Shown: positions 53,860-63,051 of the stretch, piece after piece
Numbering within the stretch: the stretch's first letter is position 1
Layout: each line of letters starts with the position of its first letter
Assembly (NCBI GenBank): GCA_022447585.1
Contig: JAKVAR010000009.1
Coordinates: forward strand, 493,133-557,132
Direction of reading: 5' to 3'
From: Crocinitomicaceae bacterium
GTDB lineage: Bacteria > Bacteroidota > Bacteroidia > Flavobacteriales_D > Crocinitomicaceae
Length of the DNA stretch: 64,000 nucleotides
Position numbers and translations under genes: made by a program
The notes under the pieces: model-generated
What the model saw: only the letters and a program-made list of their open reading frames with translations
Told to the model about the DNA's origin: nothing
The model's database searches: none

Positions 53860-56280
53860 CTAGTTCTTGTCTAACTTAAAAGTATATTGAAGTATAATTG
53901 TTCTCGGTTGTTCAATTTTAAGGGGGCGCAACGAATATGTTCTATTGGCAATATTCGCACTAATTAATGCAAGTTTATGTTTTTGGTTTAAATTATATGA
54001 AATACGTGCATCAAAAATCCAGTTCCCATGCCTATGAGAATTATAATAGTCCATATATTCTATTTCCTGAACAAAAGACAACTGTTCGGTTAACTCTTCA
54101 AAATCTTGAATAACAATGTCCATGTTTTCAATCTTACTAAAGTATTTTATACTGAAACCTACTCCTAGTTTTTTCCAAAAAGTAAACTCAACATCTCCCT
54201 TCACATTATGTAAAAACCTATATTTCAATATTCCTTTAGACGGATCCAATGATGTCGTGTTATACGTATATTCTTTATCATAATAAACAGAGTCAATTGC
54301 ATAAACAAAATCAGGAGATAGTGATTTTGGAACTATATAATTGTAGCCTGTCATAAACATTACGTCCGTCTTTTCCCCAATTTTTGCCTTACCAGAAAAG
54401 GACGCGTCAATTCCTAAAACTCTTGATTCGCCTGTATTCATAAATCTAAACCCGGCAAAATTTGTCGGACTAGAACCATCTCCCCAAAAACCGAATGTAT
54501 ATTCTATAGTGTTTTGGTATTCTTGCCAAAACCCTGCTAAATCAATATAACCAAAAATATTTCCTAGTTTAATTCCTTGTTTCAAACCAATTTCAGCATT
54601 CCAACTTGTTTCGGGTTCTAAATATGGATTTGGAAACACACCAAAATTCCCGACACCTGTTCTAATAAAACGTTCAGTTATTGTCGGAAACCTATACCCT
54701 TGGCCATACGAGGCGCGTAAATAAGTCTCCTGATAAAGTTTAATACTTGTTCCTGCCCTAAATATTGGTTTTAAAGCCGTTATTGAATCATTCAATTGAA
54801 AATACTCTAGTCTTCCGCCAACAGATAAATTAATTACTTTTTTAATTTTCTTTTCCAATTGCGTATAAGCAGATATATTCAACATTTGATTATTCGGACT
54901 TCCAGATCCTACATACATATTTGCAAAAGAATTTGTAAATGTACCTGTTATACCACCAATAAAATCAAGGTCTCCTATATTTTTATATCGTTTTTGAAAC
55001 ATGTAATCTCCATAATAAGTAGTGGCTTCATTAGATTGATTCGCAGTCATTTCATTATTCGAATGTAACAACCTTCCTCTTAATGAATGCTTTCCATTGG
55101 CTTGAGTAAAGAAATTTACATAAGGGTCAATATTGAAGATAAACTGATCTTGCAAAAAAACAGCACCTGGATATGCTCTAAACAAATCAGATGAATCCCC
55201 CAACCACGCAAAAGTCATGTTTGTTTGCGATAGCATCACATTCCCATTAACTCCATAATTTAACCCTTTATACTTTTTTGACCTATAGCGGAGGTTAAAA
55301 TTCAAACGTGCTCGTTTTGAAGACATTTGCTGCTCATTAAAACGAGAAACAGAGTCAAAATAAGGTGAATTAGCAACGATCGAATCTTCTATGGGAGGAC
55401 CTATAAAACCATGGTCATAATTGAAGTTTCCACCAATAACAACATCCAAATTTTTAATCATTCTAGAATGTAAAAAATTGACACCTGAAATTAGAGGGAA
55501 GTTATTCCACCATGCAGCCCCCTCCTCACTTGGATTGGAATAAAACCCAGAATATACATTCACCTTTGTTTTGGGTTTCAACTTTGGGTATGCAGTTCTA
55601 ATATGAATTGAACCAGAAAGTGCTGAACTACCAGAAAGCACTGAAGCTGCACCTTTAACAACTTCAATTTGGTGAATATTCTCAACCGGAATGAAGCCCC
55701 ACTCAGGTCTACCTGCATCTCCGGAAAGCATTGGCATATCATCCACAATTACAGCTACTTTTGACCCCACCCCGAATGTAAATCCAGAACCACCTCTAAT
55801 TTGAGGTTCTCCATCCAAAATATTTAACCCTGGTGTTTGATCTAAAGCTGTTTCAATACTGCGCGTATTTTTATTCTCAATAAGCTCAGGCCTTATAATT
55901 TCCATGGATACCGTTTGATCTTCAAGTGCTTTGTCAAACTTTCCAACCTTAACATCTACTCCTTCAATCTCTTGAACAAATGATTTTAAAACAATATCAT
56001 GCGTAACTGTACTGTTTAAAATAACATCAATATTGAATGTATCTGTAATCATACCTGAATAGCGACAAACAATTCTTGAGTTTCCAGCCGGAATATCCAA
56101 TTCATAGTTTCCCAAATCATCAGAATGCACACCAATAGTTACGTCTTTTCTGAAAATTATAGAGGCTCCCATAATAGGCTCTCCATTCTCATCGAGTACT
56201 TTTCCAATTAATTTTCCTTCCTGACAGAATGAAATTGTAGATAAAAATAGTGTTGTTATGGCTAGTAGATGCTTCATCAT
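53860..56280 (-). CDS. TonB-dependent receptor with carboxypeptidase-regulatory N-terminus
   Basis: An 806-residue outer-membrane receptor. Signal peptide ('LLAITTLFLSTISFCQ'), then a CarboxypepD_reg-like domain (about 22-95, 'GKLIGKVLDENGEPIMGAS'), a plug with 'ALDQTPGLNILDGEPQIRGG' and 'VAVIVDDMPMLSGDAG', and a large barrel ending 'PRTIILQYTFKLD'. Its substrate is unknown; it has no SusD partner, and its stop lies only 39 bases before the cobalamin riboswitch. It follows a T9SS-sorted protein gene from which it is separated by a hairpin that ends at its AUG. Confidence 0.9.
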   Translation of the reverse strand: MMKHLLAITTLFLSTISFCQEGKLIGKVLDENGEPIMGASIIFRKDVTIGVHSDDLGNYELDIPAGNSRIVCRYSGMITDTFNIDVILNSTVTHDIVLKSFVQEIEGVDVKVGKFDKALEDQTVSMEIIRPELIENKNTRSIETALDQTPGLNILDGEPQIRGGSGFTFGVGSKVAVIVDDMPMLSGDAGRPEWGFIPVENIHQIEVVKGAASVLSGSSALSGSIHIRTAYPKLKPKTKVNVYSGFYSNPSEEGAAWWNNFPLISGVNFLHSRMIKNLDVVIGGNFNYDHGFIGPPIEDSIVANSPYFDSVSRFNEQQMSSKRARLNFNLRYRSKKYKGLNYGVNGNVMLSQTNMTFAWLGDSSDLFRAYPGAVFLQDQFIFNIDPYVNFFTQANGKHSLRGRLLHSNNEMTANQSNEATTYYGDYMFQKRYKNIGDLDFIGGITGTFTNSFANMYVGSGSPNNQMLNISAYTQLEKKIKKVINLSVGGRLEYFQLNDSITALKPIFRAGTSIKLYQETYLRASYGQGYRFPTITERFIRTGVGNFGVFPNPYLEPETSWNAEIGLKQGIKLGNIFGYIDLAGFWQEYQNTIEYTFGFWGDGSSPTNFAGFRFMNTGESRVLGIDASFSGKAKIGEKTDVMFMTGYNYIVPKSLSPDFVYAIDSVYYDKEYTYNTTSLDPSKGILKYRFLHNVKGDVEFTFWKKLGVGFSIKYFSKIENMDIVIQDFEELTEQLSFVQEIEYMDYYNSHRHGNWIFDARISYNLNQKHKLALISANIANRTYSLRPLKIEQPRTIILQYTFKLDKN

Positions 56281-56309
56281 AAAAAAAAAGGGTCGTAAAA
56301 ATACGACCC
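56281..56309 (-). terminator. Terminator-like hairpin abutting the receptor start codon
   Basis: A perfect 8-bp stem (56290-56297 with 56302-56309) with a four-base A loop lies between the T9SS-protein stop (56338) and the receptor AUG (56280). On the minus strand nine U residues (56289-56281) follow and lead directly into AUG. It has the form of an intrinsic terminator and the same placement as the hairpin before btuB. Confidence 0.82.
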
Positions 56310-56337
56310 CGAAATTAATTCTTTTTCTTAGTTCTTC

Positions 56338-57285
56338 CTAGTTCTTAAAAATTTCGAAAGTATAGAATTTGTTATTCGTTTTTAAGTGTACAAAATAAAC
56401 TCCTGGTTTAGCATCAAAATAAACATCGCTCGACACTTTTCCAGCTTGAATAGACTGACCCAAATTGTTATATATTGAATATTCCCCGTTTAACTCAGTT
56501 TCAGAATTAAAAATGATCCTATTTGAACTATTATTCATTGATACAACAATACCGTCATTATCAGTTTCTTCTATTCCATTATTATCATCTGGATTATAGA
56601 TCAATTCAACATCATCAATTAATACCTCATCATTATTATTTCCTTGACCTGCATTTTCATTTGTTGTGAATGTAACTAATATAAATGCATTATCCGTTGC
56701 AGGTCCAGTATAATCGAAAGCAATTGCATGTCGCTCCCATTGCCCTTGAGTTGAAGGGTAATTATCAATTGCAGTCGCTACAACTTCAGCAGCAGAAGCA
56801 GCATCTTCAGGATCTTTATAATCATAGTTAGTATGCAATGTAGCTTTCATTCTTGCATTTCCTGAACCTCCATTAGGCGTATATTTAACCCAATAAACAA
56901 TTGAATCAGGTGTATCAACTAAAGCTTCCGAAAATTCAGAATTATTTGTTAATGAAATATTATGATTTGCCGGATCGGTCGCGGAAATCGCCCCCATATT
57001 AATTCGACCTAAAGTTACATTTCCATTAGCTGTAGTTCCCAAAATGGATTTTGCCCAAATTCTACAACTAGAATTCCCTGTTGAACCGGGTCTAACATCG
57101 GAAGAAGCTTCGCATTGATTCTGAGCAGCTCCTGCCCATGTTCCAGAGGCACTCAAAAAACTATTCCAGTTATCTGGTTCATCATTATTGGTCCAAGACT
57201 CCATATCTCCATTACCAATTTGCCCTTGAGCAAATGAATAAGTCCCAGTAAAAGTTAATAAAGCAAAAAGTAGTATTCTTTTCAT
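56338..57285 (-). CDS. T9SS-sorted secreted protein, PCMD-like
   Basis: A 315-residue secreted protein: signal peptide ('ILLFALLTFTGTYSFAQ'), a beta-rich domain starting 'GNGDMESWTNNDEPDNW' with 'TTANGNVTLGRINMG' and 'DSIVYWVKYTPNGGSGNARM' that resembles the PCMD (putative carbohydrate metabolism) domain, then a T9SS type-A sorting domain ending 'KFYTFEIFKN'. It directly precedes a TonB receptor and may deliver a ligand to it. The ligand is unknown. The PCMD likeness is a visual judgement. Confidence 0.7.
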   Translation of the reverse strand: MKRILLFALLTFTGTYSFAQGQIGNGDMESWTNNDEPDNWNSFLSASGTWAGAAQNQCEASSDVRPGSTGNSSCRIWAKSILGTTANGNVTLGRINMGAISATDPANHNISLTNNSEFSEALVDTPDSIVYWVKYTPNGGSGNARMKATLHTNYDYKDPEDAASAAEVVATAIDNYPSTQGQWERHAIAFDYTGPATDNAFILVTFTTNENAGQGNNNDEVLIDDVELIYNPDDNNGIEETDNDGIVVSMNNSSNRIIFNSETELNGEYSIYNNLGQSIQAGKVSSDVYFDAKPGVYFVHLKTNNKFYTFEIFKN

Positions 57286-57308
57286 ATTGTTTGTTTTGTG
57301 TTAGAGGG

Positions 57309-57316
57309 CAAATATA
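57309..57316 (-). promoter_or_regulatory. Probable -7 promoter element of the PCMD-like gene
   Basis: TATATTTG on the minus strand (TAnnTTTG) lies 23 bases before the ATG at 57285. The -33 region holds only a near-match (TTTC, 18-base spacer). Confidence 0.5.
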
Positions 57317-57444
57317 TAAATTAATGATTTCAGTGAAACTAATTAAATGTTAAATGGAAACTACACTTTGATAATTACCAAGGTAAATTTACCAACTCTA
57401 CCCATAAACAAACCGTTTTACTTATAAACTATAAAACATAAAAT

Positions 57445-57804
57445 ATGAGGTCTTATGATATATCAAAAGTTAATGAAGCGAATTTCGTTTTAAAGCACTT
57501 TATTGATTTAAGTGCTAGGCTTCTTCCCTTTCTGGATGAGTTACAACGAAAAAGAGAACTTTCCCTTGAAGAATGTGATAATCGCAATAAAATTATGGAT
57601 GTCTTTGAAAATTATCAATTCGATACAAGAACATCAGAACTATTAATTAATTCTAATATACTTGATTTAATCTGTAAAGCATTTAATGATATCCGAACTA
57701 CATCATACTTTCTTCGTCCAAACCAAAAGAATAAAATGCTAGCTCGATTTCTCCTTGAGTATAGAAGACTTAATGAGAATTGGGGGCAAATCAGTGCGAA
57801 TTAA
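57445..57804 (+). CDS. Hypothetical helical protein
   Basis: A 119-residue, almost entirely helical soluble protein ('VNEANFVLKHFIDLSARLL', 'RKRELSLEECDNRNKIMDVF', 'NKMLARFLLEYRRLNENWG'). I recognise no family. It precedes a Kir-type channel by 23 bases on the same strand, so a functional link is possible but unproven. Confidence 0.6.
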   Translation: MRSYDISKVNEANFVLKHFIDLSARLLPFLDELQRKRELSLEECDNRNKIMDVFENYQFDTRTSELLINSNILDLICKAFNDIRTTSYFLRPNQKNKMLARFLLEYRRLNENWGQISAN

Positions 57805-57827
57805 ATTGTCTTCACTATTTTAGTGAC

Positions 57828-58742
57828 ATGGCAAATGTGAAAGATCCAGGATTAGGTTCTAATTATAATAAGAAAGTAGATCGATTCATCAATGAAGATG
57901 GGAGTTACAACATTGTTAGGCATGGTGGATTAAAAGGAGTTCGTGACTTTTATAAATACCTGATTGAAGTTAGTTGGCCGAAGTTCTTGGGACTAGCATT
58001 TATTTCTTTCGTAACCATTAATCTAATATTCGCGATCCTTTACATTGTTATCGGTGTAGATCAAATTTCAGGTCTAAATAACGATTACAATGACTTCCTA
58101 AATGCTTTTTTCTTTTCTTCTCAAACCTTAACCTCGTTGGGATATGGCAGTTTATCGCCATCTGGTCTAGGTGCTGGAATAATTTCTTCTCTTGAGTCTT
58201 TCGTTGGACTAATGGGTATTGCCTTAATAACCGGTTTATTGTACGGTCGATTCTCCAGGCCCTCCAGTAAAATTATCTTCTCTAAAAACGTAATCATTAG
58301 ACCTTTCGGAGAATCAAAGGCGTTAATGTTTAAAATGGTTAATCAAAGAAATTCCATTCTTTTAAATACTAAAATCAAAACAATTCTAATACTTGATAAA
58401 GGTATTGGAGAAAATGCGTTTAATAAAGAATACCATAATCTCAGTCTACAATTAGACATCGTAGATTTCTTCCCGTTAACTTGGACTCTAGTTCATAAAA
58501 TTGATAAGGACTCTCCGCTTTTTGGACTTTCCCTGGAGGAAATTCAATTGAGAAATGCCGAACTAATTGCATTGGTCGAAGCATTTGATGAAACACATAG
58601 TCAAAGCGTTGTTGAAAAACATTCGTTTGGAAATGAACAGTGGATTGAAAATATGAAGTTTGATAAAAACTATCGTACAAATGATAATGGTCAAATCGAA
58701 CTATACATTAACGAGTTAAACAACTTGTCCCCTCTTGATTAA
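57828..58742 (+). CDS. Inward-rectifier (KirBac-type) potassium channel
   Basis: About 304 residues from the ATG at 57828. Two membrane helices (about 53-76 and 118-138) flank a pore helix and a selectivity filter 'TLTSLGYGSLSP' with L104-G105-Y106-G107. The large beta-rich C-terminal domain ('ALMFKMVNQRNSILLNTKI', 'FPLTWTLVHKIDKDSPLFGL') matches the cytoplasmic domain of Kir channels. The filter has Leu where most Kir proteins have Val or Ile. It should pass K+ inward. It may be co-transcribed with the small gene before it. Confidence 0.9.
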   Translation: MANVKDPGLGSNYNKKVDRFINEDGSYNIVRHGGLKGVRDFYKYLIEVSWPKFLGLAFISFVTINLIFAILYIVIGVDQISGLNNDYNDFLNAFFFSSQTLTSLGYGSLSPSGLGAGIISSLESFVGLMGIALITGLLYGRFSRPSSKIIFSKNVIIRPFGESKALMFKMVNQRNSILLNTKIKTILILDKGIGENAFNKEYHNLSLQLDIVDFFPLTWTLVHKIDKDSPLFGLSLEEIQLRNAELIALVEAFDETHSQSVVEKHSFGNEQWIENMKFDKNYRTNDNGQIELYINELNNLSPLD

Positions 58743-58754
58743 TCACTACTTTTG
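58725..58754 (+). promoter_or_regulatory. Bacteroidota-type promoter of queE, near-leaderless
   Basis: TTG (58725-58727), exactly 19 bases, then TACTTTTG (58747-58754). The ATG is only five bases downstream, so the transcript should start at or beside the start codon. The promoter lies in the 3' end of the channel gene. Confidence 0.7.
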
Positions 58755-58759
58755 AGTTA

Positions 58760-59383
58760 ATGGAACCAAAACAAATAGACACTTCGCGTGAACTTCCAAT
58801 TATGGAAGAGTTTTACACAATACAAGGTGAAGGAAATCACAGCGGTAGAGCTGCGTACTTCATTCGTATTGCCGGTTGCAATGTTGGATGCGTATGGTGC
58901 GATGTTAAAGAAAGTTGGGATGCAAACGAACATCAACTTTTAAGTCTAGATCAATTAGTTACGAATGTTGTTCAAAGTGGTACTGAATTCTGCGTAATTA
59001 CGGGAGGAGAACCATGCATGTACGATTTATCTGCATTAACTGAAAAATTAAAAGCTAAAGACATTGAATTAGCAATTGAAACTTCAGGCTGTTATCCACT
59101 ACAAGGAAAAATTGACTGGTACTGTTTTTCTCCGAAGAAATTTAAGGTTCCTATTGATGAAGCATATACTAGAGCAGATGAACTTAAAGTAGTAATTAGT
59201 CATCCTTCTGATTTTAAGTGGGCGGAAAATCACGCCAGTAAGGTTTCTGAAGATTGTATTTTGTATCTTCAAACCGAATACTCAAAACGGGAACGGTTTT
59301 TGCCTTTGATTATTGACTTCGTAAAGGAAAATCCAAAATGGAAAATATCTTTACAGACGCACAAAATAATGAACATACCATAA
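58760..59383 (+). CDS. queE: 7-carboxy-7-deazaguanine synthase
   Basis: A 207-residue radical SAM enzyme of queuosine (7-deazapurine) synthesis. The cluster-binding cysteines C40, C44 and C47 are in 'AGCNVGCVWCD', preceded by 'MEEFYTIQGEGNHSGRAAYF', and the SAM-binding 'VITGGEPCMYDL' follows near residue 80. It converts 6-carboxy-tetrahydropterin to CDG. No other queuosine genes are nearby. Its stop is two bases before the next ATG. Confidence 0.94.
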   Translation: MEPKQIDTSRELPIMEEFYTIQGEGNHSGRAAYFIRIAGCNVGCVWCDVKESWDANEHQLLSLDQLVTNVVQSGTEFCVITGGEPCMYDLSALTEKLKAKDIELAIETSGCYPLQGKIDWYCFSPKKFKVPIDEAYTRADELKVVISHPSDFKWAENHASKVSEDCILYLQTEYSKRERFLPLIIDFVKENPKWKISLQTHKIMNIP

Positions 59384-59385
59384 TT

Positions 59386-61404
59386 ATGAAATATCTCCTT
59401 TTATATCTTAGCATATTCCTTTTTGCATCTTGCTCAACAGCTCAGCATTATTCAACAAAAAGTAAAAAAGCAATAAAACTTTTTGAACAAGGTAAACTTG
59501 CACCCTCTCAATCTATAGATCAAAGGACACATACTCCTAACTATAGAGAGGGTATTCGATTAATGGAACAAGCTTTGGAAAAAGACCCTAACTTCTGGGA
59601 AGCACATATGTTTGCAGGAGAAATGTGTGAATTAGTTAGAGATTATTCAAGTGCGATAGACCATTATCAAAAAGCGCTTGCTATCAATCCACAGCATAGC
59701 TCTTCAGGTTCGACATATTTCTACTTGGCCAATCTTCAACAAGCAGTAGGTGATTATGATGCTGCCATAAAGAATATTGATCTATTCCAAAGTTTTAGAA
59801 ATGCTAATCCTGATCTAATTTCTCAATCGCATAATATTCGCGAGAACTGCTTATTTGCTAAAGAATCAATGGAAAACCCTTTGAATTTTAATCCGATTAA
59901 TATTGGTCCAGGAATTAACACTGCGGACCCTGAATATTTCCCAACAATTACTGTTGATGGGAAAACAATCTTATTTACACGTAGAATTAATGATGCTCGG
60001 GTAGAAACGCAAATAAAAGAGCAAGAAGACTTTTACGTTTCTGAACTAAGTGACAAAAAGATTTGGCAAACAGCCATCCCAATGCCAAACAACGTGAATA
60101 CTGTAAACAATGAAGGCGCTCCGACTATTGCTGCCGACGGACGATCATTAGTTTTTGTAGCTTGTCCTGATGTAACTGGTAGGAATTATGGTGAAAACAG
60201 AGAGGGGCGTGGTAGTTGCGATTTATTCTTTACAAAGAAATTAGGTTCGCGCTGGACAAATCCTATAAATCTTCCTGGGGCAGTTAATTCATATGCATGG
60301 GAATCTCAGCCCTCACTTTCAGCTGATGGGCAAACAATGTATTTTGTGAGAAGAGTTAGCAGACGAGGTGAACCTAAGAATTCTGATATTTTTGTAACAA
60401 GAAAAGAATCAAATGGAACTTGGGGAAAGGCAGAACGCTTACCGAGTAATATCAATACGCCTGGACTAGAAGAATCTGTTTTGATTCATCCAGATGGTAA
60501 GACATTGTATTTTGCATCTCGCGGACATGTCGGAATGGGAGGTCTAGATTTGTTCATGTCTAGAATGGATGCAAATGGTAAATGGGGAAATCCGGAAAAT
60601 TTAGGTTATCCTATCAACACCAAATTTGACGAAAATTCATTAATGGTTTCTCCGGATGGTGAAATTGCATTTTTTGCGTCTGACCGCGATGGTGGATTTG
60701 GAGATTTAGACATCTACTATTTCTCCATGCCTGAAGAATTGAGACCTACAAAGACCCTTTACTTCGAAGGCCTTGTTTATGACGTTAAAACAAGACAACC
60801 CATCCCTGGTAAATTTGAACTCATTGATTTAAAAACGGGCGAAACAGTTATTGTATCTGAAGCCGATAAATTAACTGGAGAATTTATGGTTTCATTACCA
60901 ACAAATAATGAATATGCATTAAATGTGTCGTACCCTGGATATACCTTCTTCTCGCAGAACTTCAACATGACTAATCCCGACAATCTTGAAGCAATTCATA
61001 TGGATGTGCCGATGGTTCCAATTGACCTAAATGATAAGCCAATTGTTTTAGCTAATGTATTCTTTGATTTATCTAAATCGACTTTAAGGAAAGAATCATA
61101 TGTAGAATTGAATAAACTCGTAGAATTCTTGGAAAAGAATAAAACGATTCATATCGAAATTGGTGGGCATACAGATTCCAGGGGTGACGAAATGAAAAAC
61201 AATACACTTTCCCAAAATAGAGCAAAATCAGTTAAGGATTATTTGATTTCAAAGGGTATTGAGTCTACTAGACTTTCTGCTGTTGGTTATGCTGCTACGA
61301 AACCTGTTTATACTGATGAAGAAATAGCAAAGTTAACCGATAATGCAGAGCAGGAAGCGGCTCATCAATCAAATAGACGAACGGAATATAAAATTGTAAA
61401 ATAG
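59386..61404 (+). CDS. OmpA-family lipoprotein with TPR and PD40 repeats
   Basis: About 672 residues from the ATG at 59386, which opens a lipoprotein signal (lipobox 'LFASC'). In order: TPR-like helices (about 45-170, 'FWEAHMFAGEMCELVRDYSS'), PD40/WD40-like beta-propeller blades (about 190-450, 'PTITVDGKTILFTR', 'PSLSADGQTMYFVRR', 'HPDGKTLYFASRG'), a CarboxypepD_reg-like insert, and a C-terminal OmpA peptidoglycan-binding domain (about 565-672, 'IEIGGHTDSRGDEMKNNTLS'). This architecture resembles PorE of the T9SS and related envelope anchors; which it is remains open. Confidence 0.85.
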   Translation: MKYLLLYLSIFLFASCSTAQHYSTKSKKAIKLFEQGKLAPSQSIDQRTHTPNYREGIRLMEQALEKDPNFWEAHMFAGEMCELVRDYSSAIDHYQKALAINPQHSSSGSTYFYLANLQQAVGDYDAAIKNIDLFQSFRNANPDLISQSHNIRENCLFAKESMENPLNFNPINIGPGINTADPEYFPTITVDGKTILFTRRINDARVETQIKEQEDFYVSELSDKKIWQTAIPMPNNVNTVNNEGAPTIAADGRSLVFVACPDVTGRNYGENREGRGSCDLFFTKKLGSRWTNPINLPGAVNSYAWESQPSLSADGQTMYFVRRVSRRGEPKNSDIFVTRKESNGTWGKAERLPSNINTPGLEESVLIHPDGKTLYFASRGHVGMGGLDLFMSRMDANGKWGNPENLGYPINTKFDENSLMVSPDGEIAFFASDRDGGFGDLDIYYFSMPEELRPTKTLYFEGLVYDVKTRQPIPGKFELIDLKTGETVIVSEADKLTGEFMVSLPTNNEYALNVSYPGYTFFSQNFNMTNPDNLEAIHMDVPMVPIDLNDKPIVLANVFFDLSKSTLRKESYVELNKLVEFLEKNKTIHIEIGGHTDSRGDEMKNNTLSQNRAKSVKDYLISKGIESTRLSAVGYAATKPVYTDEEIAKLTDNAEQEAAHQSNRRTEYKIVK

Positions 61405-62357
61405 TGCATTTTATTCAATTAATACGGCCAATTAATTTACTCATCGTAGGACTAACTATGTATGGGTTGGGTTGGTATTTCGAGGGGGTTTCAGCGTTTC
61501 CAATTGATAAAGGCGTCTACTCTATTGATTTTGCCTTATTGGTAATTTCTACAATGATGATTGCAGCAGCAGGAAATATCATTAATGATTATTTCGATGT
61601 TAAAGCAGACAGAATAAATAAACCAGAACGACTTATCATTGGTAAACATATAAAACGAAGGGTTGCAATTGTAACTCATTGGGTCATTAACTTCTTTGCA
61701 TTTTGCATTGCACTTTACTTAAGTTGGAGACAAAATTCATTCTGGTATTTGTTTATACATCTTGCCTCCATAAACCTACTTTGGTACTATTCGATGTACT
61801 TCAAAAGACGCTTTCTGATAGGCAATGTGCTAATCGCAACACTAACTGCTATTGTTCCAATACTAGTTGGTTTCTTCTTTCATAGTGCTCAAAAAGAACT
61901 CGGTCCAACAACTGAAATGAATATTGCCCCATTTCCATTTGATTATAAAGACTCCTTTATTCTTTTACTTTCATTCTGTTTAGCAGGATTTGCCTTTGTG
62001 CTGAACTTGGCCCGGGAAATTGTAAAAGATATGGAAGATGTTCAAGGGGATAAAAAACTTCACGCGAAAACGCTCCCCATTGTCTTGGGATATAAACAGT
62101 CAAAAATCATTTCTGGAATAATTCTTTGTATGGCGATAATTGGAGCTTTTGTAACATTCTCATTCATTCAAGCAATTGATTTAAAAGTACTTTTCCCAAT
62201 TGCTATTTCTGCATTATTCGTTATCGTATGTCTAATTCTATTACCAAAAGCTGACTCTCAATCTAAATACAAAATGATAAATGGATTCATTAAACTAGCA
62301 ATGACTGCAGGGCTTATCAGCCCGGTTTATTGGAAACTGATTTTAATTTATGGATAA
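61404..62357 (+). CDS. UbiA-family prenyltransferase (geranylgeranylglycerol-phosphate type)
   Basis: A 317-residue integral membrane prenyltransferase with about eight helices. The first aspartate-rich motif is 'NDYFDVKADRINKPER' (near residue 72) and the second 'REIVKDMEDVQGDKKLHAKT' (near 205). In Flavobacteriia this member is usually annotated as geranylgeranylglycerol-phosphate geranylgeranyltransferase and sits next to maf, as here; its real product in bacteria is uncertain. It starts with GTG at 61404, overlapping the OmpA stop by one base. Confidence 0.85.
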   Translation: MHFIQLIRPINLLIVGLTMYGLGWYFEGVSAFPIDKGVYSIDFALLVISTMMIAAAGNIINDYFDVKADRINKPERLIIGKHIKRRVAIVTHWVINFFAFCIALYLSWRQNSFWYLFIHLASINLLWYYSMYFKRRFLIGNVLIATLTAIVPILVGFFFHSAQKELGPTTEMNIAPFPFDYKDSFILLLSFCLAGFAFVLNLAREIVKDMEDVQGDKKLHAKTLPIVLGYKQSKIISGIILCMAIIGAFVTFSFIQAIDLKVLFPIAISALFVIVCLILLPKADSQSKYKMINGFIKLAMTAGLISPVYWKLILIYG

Positions 62358-62925
62358 CATCAAAATAATCCTCGCCTCTAAATCTCCTCGACGTCAAGAA
62401 TTAATTAAAGAACTTGGTTTGCCTTATGAAATAAGAATCAAAGAAGTTGAAGAAATATATCCTTCAAGTCTTGCGGCATTACTTGTTCCGGAATATTTAG
62501 CCAAATTGAAATCTGAACCAATCAGTTCAACCTTAAAGGAAAATGAAATATTATTAACTTCTGATACTATTGTTTTCGCTAATGGAAATATACTCGGCAA
62601 ACCAAAAAATGAAGATGAAGCATTTGAAATGATCACTTCCTTATCAGGAGGCTCTCATAAAGTAATTACAGGAGTTCAGTTGATGAGTACAAATAAAACG
62701 ATTTCATTTTCCTCAATAACAGATGTTTACTTTTCTGCATTAACAAAAGAGGAAATTAATTTTTATATCAATAAATACAAACCATTTGACAAAGCAGGAT
62801 CATACGGTATACAAGAATGGATTGGCTATATTGGTGTATCTAAAATTGAAGGATGCTACTACAACGTTATGGGACTTCCAATTCATGATGTATATCAAAA
62901 CATAAAACAAAACTTCCTAGCATAG
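62350..62925 (+). CDS. maf: Maf-type nucleoside triphosphate pyrophosphatase
   Basis: A 191-residue Maf protein. The family start 'IILASKSPRRQELIKELGL', 'LLTSDTIVFANGNILGKP' (catalytic Asp) and 'YKPFDKAGSYGIQEW' are all present. Maf enzymes hydrolyse dTTP/UTP or modified nucleotides and limit their misincorporation. It overlaps the UbiA gene by eight bases. Confidence 0.93.
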   Translation: MDNIKIILASKSPRRQELIKELGLPYEIRIKEVEEIYPSSLAALLVPEYLAKLKSEPISSTLKENEILLTSDTIVFANGNILGKPKNEDEAFEMITSLSGGSHKVITGVQLMSTNKTISFSSITDVYFSALTKEEINFYINKYKPFDKAGSYGIQEWIGYIGVSKIEGCYYNVMGLPIHDVYQNIKQNFLA

Positions 62926-62931
62926 ATTAAG

Positions 62932-62960
62932 TTGTAAAAATCATAAGTTTACTAACTTTG
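62932..62960 (+). promoter_or_regulatory. Bacteroidota-type promoter of the flippase gene
   Basis: TTG (62932-62934), an 18-base spacer and TAACTTTG (62953-62960). The ATG is at 63052, giving an unusually long leader of about 85 bases for this window; I see no recognised riboswitch in it. Confidence 0.75.
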
Positions 62961-63051
62961 CACGACTAAAACTTCAAACTGAATTCGCTCATATTACGTT
63001 TAATAAATGTAGCACTTAACAATTCCATCTGAGCCTATATATCAGAAACAT

